A stretch of DNA of 23,351 nt. Source: UBA6264 sp964531505. Lineage in GTDB: Bacteria > Patescibacteriota > Patescibacteriia > UBA2591 > UBA6264. Every line of letters begins with the position of its first letter. Positions within the stretch are counted from its first letter, which is position 1. Below the pieces are notes generated by a model. It was not told where the DNA came from, searched no databases, and saw only the letters and a list, made by a program, of their open reading frames with translations. Below, piece by piece: positions 1-10,214 of this stretch. A program made the position numbers and the translations under genes. The stretch lies in NCBI GenBank assembly GCA_964531505.1, contig CAZHDT010000008.1, forward strand, positions 1 through 23,351, in the 5' to 3' direction.

Positions 1-3000
1 AAAATAATTCAGCTTTAACAAATAATAAAATTACTTTAACCACGCCGAAAAAGATTTTAACCGGTTATGTTTATAAAGATATTAATAGTAATGGTTCTTA
101 TGATTCTGGAACAGATACGGCGGTGGCGAACGCGCGCGTGGAAGCGCATCGCGATATGGGCGGCGGATTTTTTGAAACAGTTACCAATAGTAGTGGAGAA
201 TATACTTTAAAAATTTCTGGTGGAAATTGGTGGGTTGAAACCAGGCCTGATATGGGTAATGTTAATACTGATTGGGTTTATTCTGCTCCTCCCACCAGAG
301 TTAATTTTCCTGCTACCACAACAAAAGAATGTAAAGGAACATCGGCTCGTTGTCTTTCCGCTGATGCTACCTCTTCGGTTATCGCCGCTGGTCTTGACTT
401 TGGCGTGGAAACAGCGAATTGTACTTTAACTGGTTATGTTAAATTGCCTGACGGTACCGCAGTTGCCAATGCTTGGGTTGATGTTCATAAGGGCATGGGG
501 CCGGGTAATGGCGCTAATACGGATTCTAATGGTCGGTTCAGTGTTAAAATTCCGGCCGGAACTTATGAAATTATGGTGATGCCAAACACTTCTGATTATG
601 GTTCTCCAGATCCGGTTAAAGTTAAAGTAGCAAGCGGCGGAACCACTGACGCTGGCACTTTGTATTTAAAATCAAGAAGTTCTCATATTAAAGGTTCTAT
701 TACTGACAATACAGGAAACGCGATTGGTAATGTGATGGTTAATGCTTGGCAAATGAGCGGACCGGGTTGGGCTAATGCTTTTAGTGATTCCAATACGGGT
801 GCTTATGATTTGACTTTAAGCGAAGGAATTTGGGGAGTAATGATTATGCCGATGAGTAGTCAGTATGTTTATCAAGGTGGTCCTTTGGAAGTGACAGTGG
901 AAGCAAATAATTCCTCTTCTGGCAATGACTTTGTTTTAAAAATCGCGGACACAACAGTAAAAGTAAGCGTGGTTGATACAAGTAATAATCGGGTCACAGA
1001 CCTTTGGGGTGGTGTTTGGGTAAAAGATACATCAATAGATGATATGCTTGATTTTGGTGGCGCTATGGAAGATATGATGACTAAGGGTGGGATTTTAGAT
1101 GAAGGCGGAGATATGGCTATGGCTTCTGGCGGAGGAGGAGGAAGCGTCAGTCCAATGGGCGGAGGAATGGAAAAGGGCGGATTTCAAGGTGGAGGTTTAG
1201 TTAATGGCTATACGGAAATTAAAATCCCAGGTGGTTCAGCTGATGCGCCAACAGAATATGAAATCGGCTTGCATACGCCTCCTGGAGCGCAATATACTTT
1301 ATCAGCCACTAAAACAATTGAAGTTATTTCCGGCACTGACCAAGAAATAGAATTGATGGTCAAGAGAAATGACGCGACTATCCAAGGACATTTATATCTT
1401 GATAACAACAGTAATGGTTCTTATGATTCAGGCGAGGAAGTTTCAGGCCTTAGAAGTTTTGTCCACGCTCATCGTTCTGATGGCGGTTGGCAAATGACTG
1501 AATCAAACAGCGATGGTTCTTATAGCCTTATTCTTTGCAGCGGCACTTGGTATCTTGACGCTTGGATTAATGTGCTTGAAATGTTCGGTTCTAGTAAATA
1601 TATGATTATTAATGAAAAAGTAGCGACCAATGTCGGTTCTGGTGGCACAGAAACTCATAACTTTAAATTAAGAAAACTTGACGCTTCCATTTCCGGGACA
1701 GTTACTGACCCAGACGGAGTTGTTATGGATAATGTTTGGGTTTTCGTTGATTATGGAAGTTCTGAAATGGTAACGGAATTCAAAGGACAAGGACCCGGAA
1801 TTGGCGTTTTAACTGATATTAACGGAGATTATACTTTAAATGTCGCCGCGGGTAATTATAAAATTGGCGCTGGCACCCCGCCTTGGGATAGCCGGAATTT
1901 AATTGGTCCGGACATTTTGGAAGTGACAGTTCAAGCCGCTGAAGTTTCCGTTAGCAATGATTTGGAATTTAAAACTTCTGACGCTACTATCGTTGGTGAA
2001 ATAACTTTTAATAGTGAAAAGAAAGCCGGCTTTATTCGCGCTTGGTCTGACAGTGGTGGGGCTACTGGCATTGCTTCCCTTGACGGCACTTATACTTTAG
2101 ATGTGGTGAGTGGAGATGTTTGGCATATTAGCGCCGCCGCGAAAATATCCGGCCAGCTTTATGAAAGCGCGGAATCATCTGTCACTACGGTGGCTGGAGC
2201 CAATTCCAAAAATTTGGTTTTACTTTACAAGAATTTAACTATTCCTGATTCTAAAACCGCTTCTTTCAGTTCTTCTGATAGCAAGAGTATTATTTTATCA
2301 AATGGTTTAACAGTTGAAGCTCCGGCCGGAAGCATTGCTTCTTCCGGAACTATTACCGTCACTATCACTCCCAAAACTGATGCTCAGCCGGATTCAAAAG
2401 ACAAACCCTTGGGTATTTCTTATGATTTTGTGGCTAAGGATTCCAGTGGCAATGAGATTACCAGCTTTGTTAATGATATTCAGGTTGTGATTCCTTATGA
2501 TGAAGATTTGATTGTGGCCGCAGGTTATATTGAAGATGATTTAAGGCCTAAATATTATGATGAAACTACTAATACTTGGGAGAATTGGAAATCGGTTAGT
2601 CAAGATAAAACTAATAATACCTTTACCATTACCACCGATCACTTTACTCCGGGCGGTTTAACTGGCGGTCGGGTTGTCGCTGCAGCCACTACCACTCCTT
2701 CTTCCACTCCGGCAAGTTCCAGCAATCCGGGAGGTGGAAGTGGCTCAACTGGTGTTATCACTACTGGTCCAGGAAATGTTTCAGTTTGGATGAATTGGGG
2801 CGCGGATAAAACTGTTAAAAGAACCGTTACTTTATCCTTAAATGCCACCAATGCCGCGGAAGTGATTATTAGCAATGCGGTTGATTTTGCTGGTGCAAAT
2901 TGGGAAACTTATCAAACCAGTAAATATTGGACTTTAAGCGAAAACAACGGAGAAAAAATTGTTTATGTTAAATATCGGGATGAAGATTACAATGAATCTT

Positions 3001-3667
3001 CAGTTGTCTCAGACACGATTATTTTAGAACAAGAATTAACAGAAACGGCAATTAATGAAAAAGATTTGGTTAAAACTGCGGACAGCTCAGCNNNNNNNNN
3101 NNNNNNNNNNNNNNNNNNNNNNNNNNNNNNNNNNNNNNNNNNNNNNNNNNNNNNNNNNNNNNNNNNNNNNNNNNNNNNNNNNNNNNNNNNNTTTATCCGG
3201 AAGGGGACCCGGTTCCTTTCCGCAATGGGTCAATGTTTAGAGGCACCGCCACTTCTTTGCATGGCAAAGAATCTTCAGCGGTTTTCTATGTGGAAGACAG
3301 CAAGCTTCGGCCGGTTTTGTCAGGAGAAATTTATCAATCTTTATTCAATGACCCTGGTTGGAATTTGGTCACTTGGGTGCCTGATGATTTGTTAAGCAAA
3401 TTTGAATATTCATTGGGAGAAAATGTTAGTTCTAATAATCTCCATCCGAATGGTTCATTAGTTAGATACGAAGATTCTTCAGCGGTTTATTTGATTGAAA
3501 ATGGCAAAAAAAGGCAGTTTAATTCTTGGGATGCGTTAGTTGCTAATGGTTATGCCAACCGAAAAATCCTTCTTATTCCGGCCTCTGAGATTTACGTGAC
3601 TGACCAAGCAATTGGGTCTTTAGCTGAAACTCTGGTTACGCCAGTCATCGCTGCTCTGGTTTTCTAA
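1..3667 (+). CDS. Giant cell-surface repeat protein, 5' partial, interrupted by gap
   Basis: The frame is open from position 3, so the start lies upstream; the GTG at 123 is an internal Val codon. The product is a chain of beta-sandwich repeats of carboxypeptidase-regulatory/SdrD-B type, beginning near nt 54, 420, 684, 951, 1374, 1683 and 1983. Typical motifs are GYVYKDINSNGSYDSG, GTVTDPDG and TDINGDYTL. A Gly/Met-rich stretch (1117-1200), a region with EAPAGSI like ZU5-type domains (2310-2650), a Ser/Pro/Gly linker (2690-2755) and an Fn3-like domain (2780-3030) follow. The C-terminus (3057-3667) is a module with AVFYVED, WVPDDLL and AVYLIENGKKR that also opens the protein at 6102. The 100-N run breaks the frame only nominally: aligned to the 6102 gene, about 119 nt are missing, which restores frame. 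Likely role: secreted envelope or adhesin-like protein. Family recognition is by pattern only. Confidence 0.85.
3092..3191. other. Scaffold gap (100 N) inside surface-protein gene
   Basis: Exactly 100 N. The flanks align to one continuous module in the gene at 6102: residues DSSA before the gap match NSSA there, and the text after it, YPEGDPVPFRNGS, matches YTDANPMPFRDGS. About 40 residues are missing. The true gap must be 2 modulo 3 for the frame to close; an ungapped alignment gives 119 nt, which fits. Confidence 0.95.
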
Positions 3668-3693
3668 TAAATCAATACTTAATGTAAAGTAAA

Positions 3694-3736
3694 AAAGGCA
3701 AAAGTTTGGTGGCTCAGCCACCAAACTTTTGCCTTT
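3694..3736. repeat. REP palindrome, copy 1 (21-bp arms)
   Basis: Perfect inverted repeat with 21-nt arms around a single C; the core arm is GTTTGGTGGCT and the outer part AAAGGCAAAA. It lies 27 nt after the stop of the surface protein, so it also forms a strong hairpin in that transcript. It is the longest of the eight core copies in the window and is followed by a tail (3737-3785) shared with the copy at 10136. Confidence 0.93.
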
Positions 3737-3740
3737 CTCC

Positions 3741-3777
3741 AGCCCGCTCCCAGCGTGCGTTTCCGAGCGGGCTTTTT
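3741..3777 (+). terminator. Intrinsic terminator after the giant surface protein
   Basis: Nine-bp stem AGCCCGCTC (3741-3749) with GAGCGGGCT (3765-3773), a 15-nt loop, then a T run to 3777. It sits 74 nt after the stop codon, directly behind REP copy 1. A degenerate version of the same block follows the REP at 10136. Confidence 0.7.
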
Positions 3778-3812
3778 AAACCCGTCTTTTTTCTTAAGGT
3801 CAGTTTTTTGTT

Positions 3813-3845
3813 GAGGTCAGACCTGGCTTTGCCAGGTCTGACCTC
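3813..3845. repeat. Second palindrome family (GGTCAGACC type)
   Basis: Perfect 15-bp arms, GAGGTCAGACCTGGC at 3813-3827 and its complement at 3831-3845, with loop TTT. Its core GGTCAGACC recurs at 4559-4567. The sequence is unrelated to the GTTTGGTGG family but is similar in style to the palindrome inside the LTD gene at 16821. The rest of this spacer (3668-4022) holds REP copies 1 and 2, a terminator and a promoter, with no gene. Confidence 0.85.
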
Positions 3846-3891
3846 TTCACTCTTCAGAGCTATTTTTTCTATTTGTTTTGAGTTTGAAGGC

Positions 3892-3920
3892 TGAGTTTGG
3901 TGGCTCAGCCACCAAACTCA
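3892..3920. repeat. REP palindrome, copy 2
   Basis: Perfect 14-bp arms (TGAGTTTGGTGGCT) around a central C at 3906. The outer flank differs from copy 1 (GAG rather than AAAAG), so only the core GTTTGGTGGCT is family-wide. It lies upstream of the sigma-factor promoter. Confidence 0.92.
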
Positions 3921-3956
3921 AAAAACTTATAAAAACCTTTCTATTTTATTTAAAAT

Positions 3957-3965
3957 TGCTATAAT
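3957..3965 (+). promoter_or_regulatory. Extended -10 promoter for the sigma-factor gene
   Basis: TGCTATAAT is a perfect extended -10 element (TGn plus TATAAT). No good -35 is seen 17 nt upstream, as expected for extended -10 promoters. A start site near 3972 would give a leader of about 50 nt. A second TATAAT at 4015-4020 lies only 2 nt before the ATG and would need a leaderless message or the TTG at 4026 as start. Confidence 0.5.
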
Positions 3966-4022
3966 ATTAATTATTCGAAAATGATTATTTATTATTCCGA
4001 TCTTTTAGACTAACTATAATAT

Positions 4023-4553
4023 ATGTTGCGTATCCGAGAAAAAATCCTTTGCTATCAAATAAAAAATGGTGACGAACAGGCTTTCACCATATTTTATAAT
4101 TTTTACAAAGACAAAATATATCGTTTTATCTATTTTAAGATTTCTGACAAAGAAAAAGTCCAAGAATTATTAAGCGACACCTTTATGAATGTTTTTAATT
4201 ATTTAAAGCAAGGAAAAGAAATAGAAAATATGCAGGCTTTGCTTTATAAATCCGCGCGCAATTTAGTGATAGATTTTTATCGAGCGCAAAAACAAGATGT
4301 TTCCTTAGATGAAGTCGCGGAATTAGCTTCTGAAATGAATATTTCTCAACAAGTGGAAAATAAAATAAAAATTCAAAACATTGAACATGCGGTTCAAAAA
4401 TTGCCTGAAGAATATCGCCAAGTCGTTAATTTAAGATTTATTGAAGATTTAAGTTTTGATGAAATCAGCGAGATTATTGGCAAATCTTCAGGAAATTGCC
4501 GGGTTTTAGCCCATCGCGGTTTAAAAAAATTAAAAGAATTAATAAATTTTTAA
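4023..4553 (+). CDS. ECF-type RNA polymerase sigma factor
   Basis: The 176-aa length and domain order fit a group-4 (ECF) sigma-70 factor. The region 2 part begins at NGDEQAFTIFYNFYKDKIYRF, has the ELLSDTFMNVF helix, and contains the -10-reading segment ALLYKSARNLVIDFYR. A short variable linker leads to region 4, LPEEYRQVVNLRFIEDLSFDEISEIIGKS, with its helix-turn-helix and the basic tail AHRGLKKLKEL. The ATG at 4023 has no Shine-Dalgarno; an in-frame TTG at 4026 is the only close alternative. The next gene encodes a DUF5667 membrane protein, a common partner of such sigma factors, so this one is probably held at the membrane and released by an envelope signal. Its targets are unknown; the flanking surface-protein genes are the natural candidates (inference). 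Confidence 0.93.
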   Translation: MLRIREKILCYQIKNGDEQAFTIFYNFYKDKIYRFIYFKISDKEKVQELLSDTFMNVFNYLKQGKEIENMQALLYKSARNLVIDFYRAQKQDVSLDEVAELASEMNISQQVENKIKIQNIEHAVQKLPEEYRQVVNLRFIEDLSFDEISEIIGKSSGNCRVLAHRGLKKLKELINF

Positions 4554-4555
4554 TG

Positions 4556-4672
4556 GGGTCAGACCACAAAAAACACCGCTCGCAAACCCGCTTTCACAAA
4601 CCGTTTCAGAGCAATTTTTCGTTAGTCCGCCGTTTTAGGCAGGTCAATTTGCCCTAAAATCGGTCGTTTTTT
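4556..4672. repeat. Repeat block C, related to 10215-10335
   Basis: Opens with GGGGTCAGACCA and continues with ACACCGCTCG and GTTTCAGAGCAATTTT. The same order occurs at 10216-10300 (GGGGACAGTCCCCA, ACACCGTTCGG, GTTTTAGAGCGATTTT). Both blocks end at a GTTTGGTGG-type REP, intact at 4673 and degenerate at 10310-10333. This looks like a diverged interspersed repeat rather than unique spacer. Confidence 0.6.
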
Positions 4673-4673
4673 T
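4630..4673 (+). terminator. Probable intrinsic terminator after the sigma-factor gene
   Basis: CCGTTTTAGGC (4630-4640) pairs with GCCCTAAAATCGG (4651-4663), with two single-base bulges and a 10-nt loop. A T run at 4666-4673 follows. It lies 77 nt after the sigma stop codon, so the DUF5667 gene may need its own promoter or read-through. Confidence 0.5.
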
Positions 4674-4705
4674 AAAAGTTTGGTGGCTCAGCCACCAAAC
4701 TTTTA
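4673..4705. repeat. REP palindrome, copy 3
   Basis: Perfect 16-bp arms with outer TAAAAG and core GTTTGGTGGCT around a central C at 4689. It lies between the sigma-factor and DUF5667 genes and abuts the T run of the preceding terminator. Confidence 0.93.
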
Positions 4706-4810
4706 TTTTTTCCGCTTTTAGCAGACTTCCTCTTTCTATCCCTGTAACATTTTTACCCAATCTACGTCTTAGTAAGTGTTATTTCTCAAACTATTTAGCT
4801 AAACAAAAAA

Positions 4811-5824
4811 ATGGCCAAAACTAATAGGGAAGTAATCAATTCCCTTAAACAATTGAAAAATGACATTAAAATTGACTCAATCGCGGATGGAAAAATCCAA
4901 AGCGATCTTTTGTCTTATTTTAAAGAATCCTTTCCCTGCCAAAGGAAATTTAATTATTCCTTTGATTTAATTTTAAAACCCGTTTTGGTCTGTATCTTAT
5001 CTTTATTTTTCATTACCAGTTCCGGCTTAGGCGCGGCTTCTATGGCCAAACAATCTTTGCCTGGAACTTTTTTATATCCAATTAAAAAAGTGGTAGAAAA
5101 AGGAAAAGTTCTTCTCACCACAGGAAATTCAAAAACAGTTTTAAGAGCGGAAATTTTAAACAACCGCCTTTCTGAAGTAAAAATTTTAGCTAAAAGAATG
5201 GAAAAAGGTGATACAGAGTCAGAAATGGAATTAAATGAACTCGCTCAAAATTTTAGCAATGAATTAAAGGTTTTAAAAAATCAAATTCAAGAACAAATTC
5301 CAAATGACAATACTAATTCCAACCTCCCCTTTCCAGAAGATAAATTGTTAGATACTAAAGACCTTATTGACTCGGGCTCTTTGCCAGTTCAAGATGAAAA
5401 AACTATTTACCTTAACCTTCCCACCGAAGATTTGGAAAGACTTTTAGCAGAAACAAAGGATTTATTGGCGGAAAATAATTTAAGTTTAGCTTTAGCTCGT
5501 TTAAATGAAGCGGAAAAATTAGTTCGGGATGAAGAATTGGCAAACAAAAATAAACAAGATATTTTAGAAATTGACAATCCTGAACAGGAAATAGAAATAA
5601 ATGGAGGAATAAAAACAATTAAAGTCCCGACCCCAGTCCCAGTCCCAAATCCAACTCCAACCCCGGCGCCAGTCAACTCTTCTTTAAAACCCCAGCCTGG
5701 TTCAATCGGTCAAGCTTTAAATGATTTAAAAAAAGAACAAGAAAAAGAAGAAAATAAAGATGATTTTAAAACAGACATCCAAAAAGAAACAAAAGCGAAA
5801 ACTGGAATTATCAGAGAAAAATAA
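4811..5824 (+). CDS. DUF5667 membrane protein, putative anti-sigma factor
   Basis: 337 aa. A cytoplasmic N-terminus of about 50 residues (SLKQLKNDIKIDSIADGKIQ) precedes one membrane helix (about 56-76, LKPVLVCILSLFFITSSGLG). The extracytoplasmic DUF5667 signature follows at once: SLPGTFLYPIKKVVEKGKV (82-100), then the helical repeat LRAEILNNRLSEVKIL. Further out are an acidic helical part (LERLLAETKDLLAENNLSLALARLNEAEKL), a Pro/Thr linker (VPTPVPVPNPTPTPAP) and a highly charged tail. Being directly downstream of an ECF sigma gene with this topology suggests a membrane anti-sigma factor. No zinc-binding HxxxCxxC motif is present, so it is not a classical ZAS anti-sigma. No Shine-Dalgarno is seen before the ATG. 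The anti-sigma role is inference. Confidence 0.8.
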   Translation: MAKTNREVINSLKQLKNDIKIDSIADGKIQSDLLSYFKESFPCQRKFNYSFDLILKPVLVCILSLFFITSSGLGAASMAKQSLPGTFLYPIKKVVEKGKVLLTTGNSKTVLRAEILNNRLSEVKILAKRMEKGDTESEMELNELAQNFSNELKVLKNQIQEQIPNDNTNSNLPFPEDKLLDTKDLIDSGSLPVQDEKTIYLNLPTEDLERLLAETKDLLAENNLSLALARLNEAEKLVRDEELANKNKQDILEIDNPEQEIEINGGIKTIKVPTPVPVPNPTPTPAPVNSSLKPQPGSIGQALNDLKKEQEKEENKDDFKTDIQKETKAKTGIIREK

Positions 5825-5956
5825 AAAATATTCTTTAAATCTTTAAATAATAAATAATTAATAATTTAAAATAACCCCCTTAGCTAAAGCTAATTTACAG
5901 GTCATATCAAATTAGCTAAAGTTAGCCCATTGGGATTAAAAGTCGAGCTTGTTTCT

Positions 5957-5994
5957 AGAAATTTTCGGAGAAGGGATATCCCCTGAAAGTTTCT
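5957..5994 (+). promoter_or_regulatory. Hairpin in the leader of the S-layer-like gene
   Basis: AGAAATTTTCGG (5957-5968) pairs with CTGAAAGTTTCT (5983-5994) over 12 positions, two of them G-U, enclosing a small GGG-ATAT-CCC helix. It lies 108 nt before the start of the S-layer-like gene. It could stabilise the mRNA or end the DUF5667 transcript, though only a weak T run follows. The rest of 5825-6101 is AT-rich, with TTAGCTAA-type short repeats (5880-5925) and a direct repeat GGTTTAAGC (6041-6049, 6065-6073). No clear promoter is seen. Confidence 0.4.
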
Positions 5995-6074
5995 TTAAAA
6001 TAAAGCGGGGCACAAATATTTAAACATAGTAAATAAATTAGGTTTAAGCCAAAATTAATTAACCGGTTTAAGCT

Positions 6075-6094
6075 GTTATTTACTAATAACGAGG
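6075..6094 (+). promoter_or_regulatory. Shine-Dalgarno of the S-layer-like gene next to a small hairpin
   Basis: GAGG (6091-6094) lies 7 nt before the ATG at 6102, one of few clear ribosome sites in the window. Immediately upstream is GTTATT-TACT-AATAAC (6075-6090), a 6-bp hairpin that would leave the site single-stranded. Confidence 0.6.
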
Positions 6095-6101
6095 ATTAAT
6101 A

Positions 6102-9100
6102 ATGAACAAACTTAAAAAACTGATTGCTTTGGGAACAACCCTTTCAATGATTTTGAGTTTCGTGGCTGTTTTGCCGGTGCAAGCTGTTACAATCGCCGAT
6201 GGCGATTTAGTAATGGCTGCCAACAGCTCAGCAGTTTACTACATTCAAGGTTCTTATAAAAGAGTTTTCCCTCACTTTAATGTTTATCTTTCTTGGGGCT
6301 ATTCCGAAGATTTCTCTACTGTTAAAACAGTGAGTGCTTCTGAATTAGCTGCCTACACAGATGCCAATCCAATGCCTTTCCGCGATGGTTCTCTTTTTAG
6401 AGGTACTTCCGCTAGTTTGGGAGGCAAGGATGCAACTGCAGTTTTCTATGTGGAAAATTCCCAAATTCGCCCGGTTTTATCAGAAACCGTTTACCAGGGT
6501 TTATTTAGCGACCTTAGTTGGGCGAAAGTTACTTGGGTGCCTGATGATTTATTAACCAAATTCAGTTATGAACTTGGTTCTAACGTCAGCACATCTTCCA
6601 CTCACCCTGACGGTTCTTTAGTTAAATATGCTGGGACTTCCCAAATTTATTTAATTAAAGATGGAAAAAAGCGCGCTGTTTCAACCGCCGCTTTCGCTTC
6701 CAACCGTTATAAATCAGCTGATGTTTTAACCATTCAATCTGGTGAAACTTATGCTGACGGTACTTCTGTTACCGGCGTTGAGTCAGGTCTTTTAACTCCT
6801 GGTTGGAGTGGAATTAGTACTTCGGCCGCTTTAAGCGCCAGTTTAGTTTCCTCTACCGGAACAAGTATTCCTGGCGGATCCAGTAATGTTTCGCTTTTAT
6901 CAGTGAGATTTACTGCTGGTTCTACTGCCGCTACTATTTCTGGCTTAACTGTTAAGAGAACAGGAGCAGGAGAATACAGTGATTGGGATGCTTTATATCT
7001 TTTTGAAGGAGATAAAAGGATTACCGCTTCTGCCAGAAGTCTTAATTCTGACACCCATGAAGTGGAATTCCCAACTCTTTCCATTAGCATTCCTGCTAAT
7101 TCCAGTAAAGTTGTCACTTTACGTGGCGACCTCACTACTAGTCAAACCGCTGGTGGTCTTCATGCCTTTCAATTAAAGGCAGTTGATACTACCGCGACTG
7201 TGAGCAATTTACCATTGACCGGTCCTACCTTTACCAATGCTGCCGTAGATGTTAGCACGGTAACTGTGGCCGCGTCTGCCACTCCTTCCAATCCTTCTGT
7301 GGGTGCGGATGAAGCGGAAATTGCTACCTTTAAATTGACTGCTGGAACTCAAGACATTGAATTTAATCAAATTGTCTTGACTTTCTCCGGTTCTTTATCC
7401 AGAGGCGATGTTGCTAACTTGAAACTTTATCAAGAAGGAACATTATTGGCTTCTGTTGCCAGCGTGGAAACAAATGATACCGTTACCTTTACTCTTTCTT
7501 CTCCCTATACCATTACTAATGGCCAAAACAAAACTTTTGGCGTTAAAGCTGATTTAGGTGGAAGAGTCAATGAAACATTGACTACTAAGATTGAAGAAAC
7601 CGGTCATGTTTTCTGCACTGACAAGCAATACGGTTATGGCGCTGCTATTACCGGACCCAACGTCACCATTGGTAATGGGCTTACCTTACAAGGTAGCACT
7701 GTTACTTTGACTGACAACGGTCCTGTGGCTGGCACAATTGGCAAAAACACCGGCGACGTTGTTTTAACCAAATTCGCCATTACCGCTGACCGCGATATTG
7801 AAGTCAGAAAAATGGAAGTCAATCTTTGTATTGACTCCGGCACTGACGTTGCTCTTGGTTCTACTACCATCAGCGACTTAAGAATTAAAGACCTTGATAC
7901 TGGGTCAACTTTAATGAGCAAGGCAATTACTTCTCCCACTAATTGGGGAGCAGGTACTTCTGCCACTCTTCTTATTTCAGAAGATTGCTCTGACCCACTT
8001 GATTATGTCTTAACTGATATCTTTAACTTAAAAGCCAACGAAACCAGAAACTNNNNNNNNNNNNNNNNNNNNNNNNNNNNNNNNNNNNNNNNNNNNNNNN
8101 NNNNNNNNNNNNNNNNNNNNNNNNNNNNNNNNNNNNNNNNNNNNNNNNNNNNCTTGATTATGTCTTAACTGATATCTTTAACTTAAAAGCCAACGAAACC
8201 AGAAACTTAGGGGTGACTGTTGATTTGGGTACTTCTACAACCCTTAATGGTCATACCATTAGAGCTTCTGTCAACGTTGACAGCGCTGATGTTCAATACG
8301 ATGCTGACCAAGTTTATATGAAAGATGTCACTACTGGCGACTACTTATATATGGCTGACATCGTTCCAACTTCAATTACTGGTGATGACCAGACCATTGA
8401 AGCCGCTGCTATTACCGCTTTGGTTTCAGCGACTCCGGTTACTGGTTTAACCGTAGTTAAAGGCGCCACTGGAGTTGAAGGTGTTGGTATTAACTTAACT
8501 GCTGGCGATGCGTCTGCTATGAATATCAGGCAGATGGCCGTCAGAGTTTATGTTGATACTACCAGCAAACTCTTCTCCAATGAAGATACCTCTCCTAAAG
8601 GTGAAGTTCTTAAAGTCACTCTTTGGGATGAAACAACCAAACTCTCTGAAAAGAGTTTGAGCAATACTACTGGTACGCCTGATTATGGTTCAGCTACTTT
8701 TGACAACTTAGATGTTGACATTACTGCTGGCCAAACCAAGAAATTAGTGGTTAAATTTGATGTGGATGCCAGCGCGTCTGCCCGTTGGGTAGCTGTCGGC
8801 GTTCCCGCCGCTGGTTTCAGTGCTTATGATGCGGATGGAAATTCCGTTGATGTAAGCGGTGACACAAACTTAGTCACCGTTGGCGCCGAACCTAACCGCT
8901 ATGTTATTATTAGCACTGCGGGTAGTATGACTATGGCTCAAGATGCTTCCACTCCTGATTCCGCCATTGTTTTAGCTGGAACCGATGATGTGGTTATGTC
9001 TAAAGTCAAAATCACGGCGACTCAAGAAGATTGGACTGTCCAAGAATTAACAGTTGGTTTAGATACAACTACTAATGAAGGCAGTATTGAAGCGGTTAAA

Positions 9101-10036
9101 ATTTCTTACACTGATGGTAATACTACTATTACCAAATCAGGCAGTCTTTCTAATGGAGTCTTAAAGTTCACTGGTTTGAACTGGACCATTAAGCAAGATA
9201 CTGAAAAGATTTTAACCATTAAAGCTGACTTAGCTGCAATCGATCCAAATATCGCTACTACTGGCCGAGAACTTATACTCGGTTTGGATTGCGCCACTGC
9301 CAAGAACTGTAAAGCTGTTGGTGGTTCTAGCACAATTTATGGCGATACTTTGAACGAGTTATCTGATGCTGACGGCAACGCCATGTATCTTAGAAAAACT
9401 CGTCCGACTGTTTCGGCCGCCGCTTTGCCTTCAACCACTTTAATTGACGGCACTAAAATTCTTAACAAATTTGATATCACTGCTGATTCTGCTGGCACTA
9501 TTGCCTTAAAGAAACTCAGCTGGGATATTAATGTTAATGACAATACTGTAGCTGGCGCTGGTTTAGTTATCACTACTTGGAGACTTTACAAGAGTGGTAC
9601 TGCGACTGCTATTGCCGGTATGTGGTCTGATACAACCTCTGCTTCCAGCACTGCTGGAACAGTTCCTTTGGCCGATGGCGCGTCTGTCTTAGTCTTTGAG
9701 CCGACTAGTGAAATTGAAATTGCCGCTGGTGAAACTAAAACCTTTGAATTAAAAGGTAATGTTACTGGCTCTGCGCAATACGATTCTATTAGCACCAGCT
9801 TGCTCAACGACAACAACGACACCGCTGTCAGAACTGGTGGTTTAGCTGATGACGGTAACGAATGTGTCAAGATTGACTCAGGCGCTACCAATTACTCAGT
9901 TGATTTCCTCTGGTCTGATAAAGCGACAGGTGTTAATCACCTTGCTACCATGCAGGATTCTGTTAAAGACTGGACTAACGGTTACCTCATTGAGGTTTTG
10001 CCGACCAGTACAGTTTCTTTAGTCTATCCTAGCTAA
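6102..10036 (+). CDS. S-layer-like surface protein (one gene across the gap)
   Basis: A signal peptide (residues 1-28, ending PVQA) is followed by the surface module, about residues 32-225: DLVMAANSSAVYYIQGSYKR, TWVPDDLLTKF, GSLVKYAGTSQIYLIKDGKKR. The remainder is a chain of beta-sandwich repeats with a recurring pattern, as in VVLTKFAITADRDIEVRKM, VVMSKVKITATQEDWTVQE and KILNKFDITADSAGTIALKK. A few cysteines could form disulfides (for example DCATAKNC). The gap at 8053-8152 is artificial: the 55 nt before it (7998-8052) are identical to the 55 nt after it (8153-8207). Joining 8052 to 8208 gives one frame of 3780 nt, 1259 aa plus stop. GAGG at 6091 supports the start. Size, signal peptide, repeats and the terminator behind it suggest a major S-layer-like protein; that role is inference. 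Confidence 0.85.
8053..8152. other. Scaffold gap (100 N), artefactual, with duplicated flanks
   Basis: 100 N between two identical 55-nt flanks (7998-8052 and 8153-8207). These are overlapping contig ends that were scaffolded instead of merged, so probably no sequence is missing here. Confidence 0.95.
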
Positions 10037-10053
10037 TTGATATAACGAACGTT

Positions 10054-10114
10054 TGGCTGGAGCGTCAAACCAGCCATCACTATTAAGGTAGGAGAGCGTC
10101 TTTCAGACGCTCTC
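10054..10114 (+). terminator. Tandem hairpin terminator after the S-layer-like gene
   Basis: A first hairpin, TGGCTGG (10054-10060) with CCAGCCA (10070-10076), is followed by a second perfect 10-bp stem, GAGAGCGTCT (10092-10101) with AGACGCTCTC (10105-10114), loop TTC. A T-rich tail TTATCTTATTTATTTTATTTT follows. Strong double termination suits a highly expressed gene. Confidence 0.8.
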
Positions 10115-10135
10115 TTATCTTATTTATTTTATTTT

Positions 10136-10166
10136 AAAAGTTTGGTGGCTGAGCCACCAAACTTTT
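10136..10166. repeat. REP palindrome, copy 4 (inverted orientation)
   Basis: Perfect 15-bp arms around a central G (GGCTGAGCC), whereas most other copies have C. It is therefore in the opposite orientation. Its tail (10167-10214: GCCTTTTCC, then CCCGCTCCCAGC) matches the tail of copy 1 at 3731-3778. It pairs with the oppositely oriented copy at 10380, like the mosaic REP pairs (BIMEs) of enterobacteria. Confidence 0.92.
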
Positions 10167-10214
10167 GCCTTTTCCAACCCGCTCCCAGCCTGTGTTCCCG
10201 AACGGTTTTTTTAA

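Noticed and set aside
3706..3894. 62-codon ORF in the spacer after the surface protein
   Set aside because: It is read entirely from REP copy 1, its terminator tail and the second palindrome. It is a by-product of the stop-poor palindromes, with no start signal.
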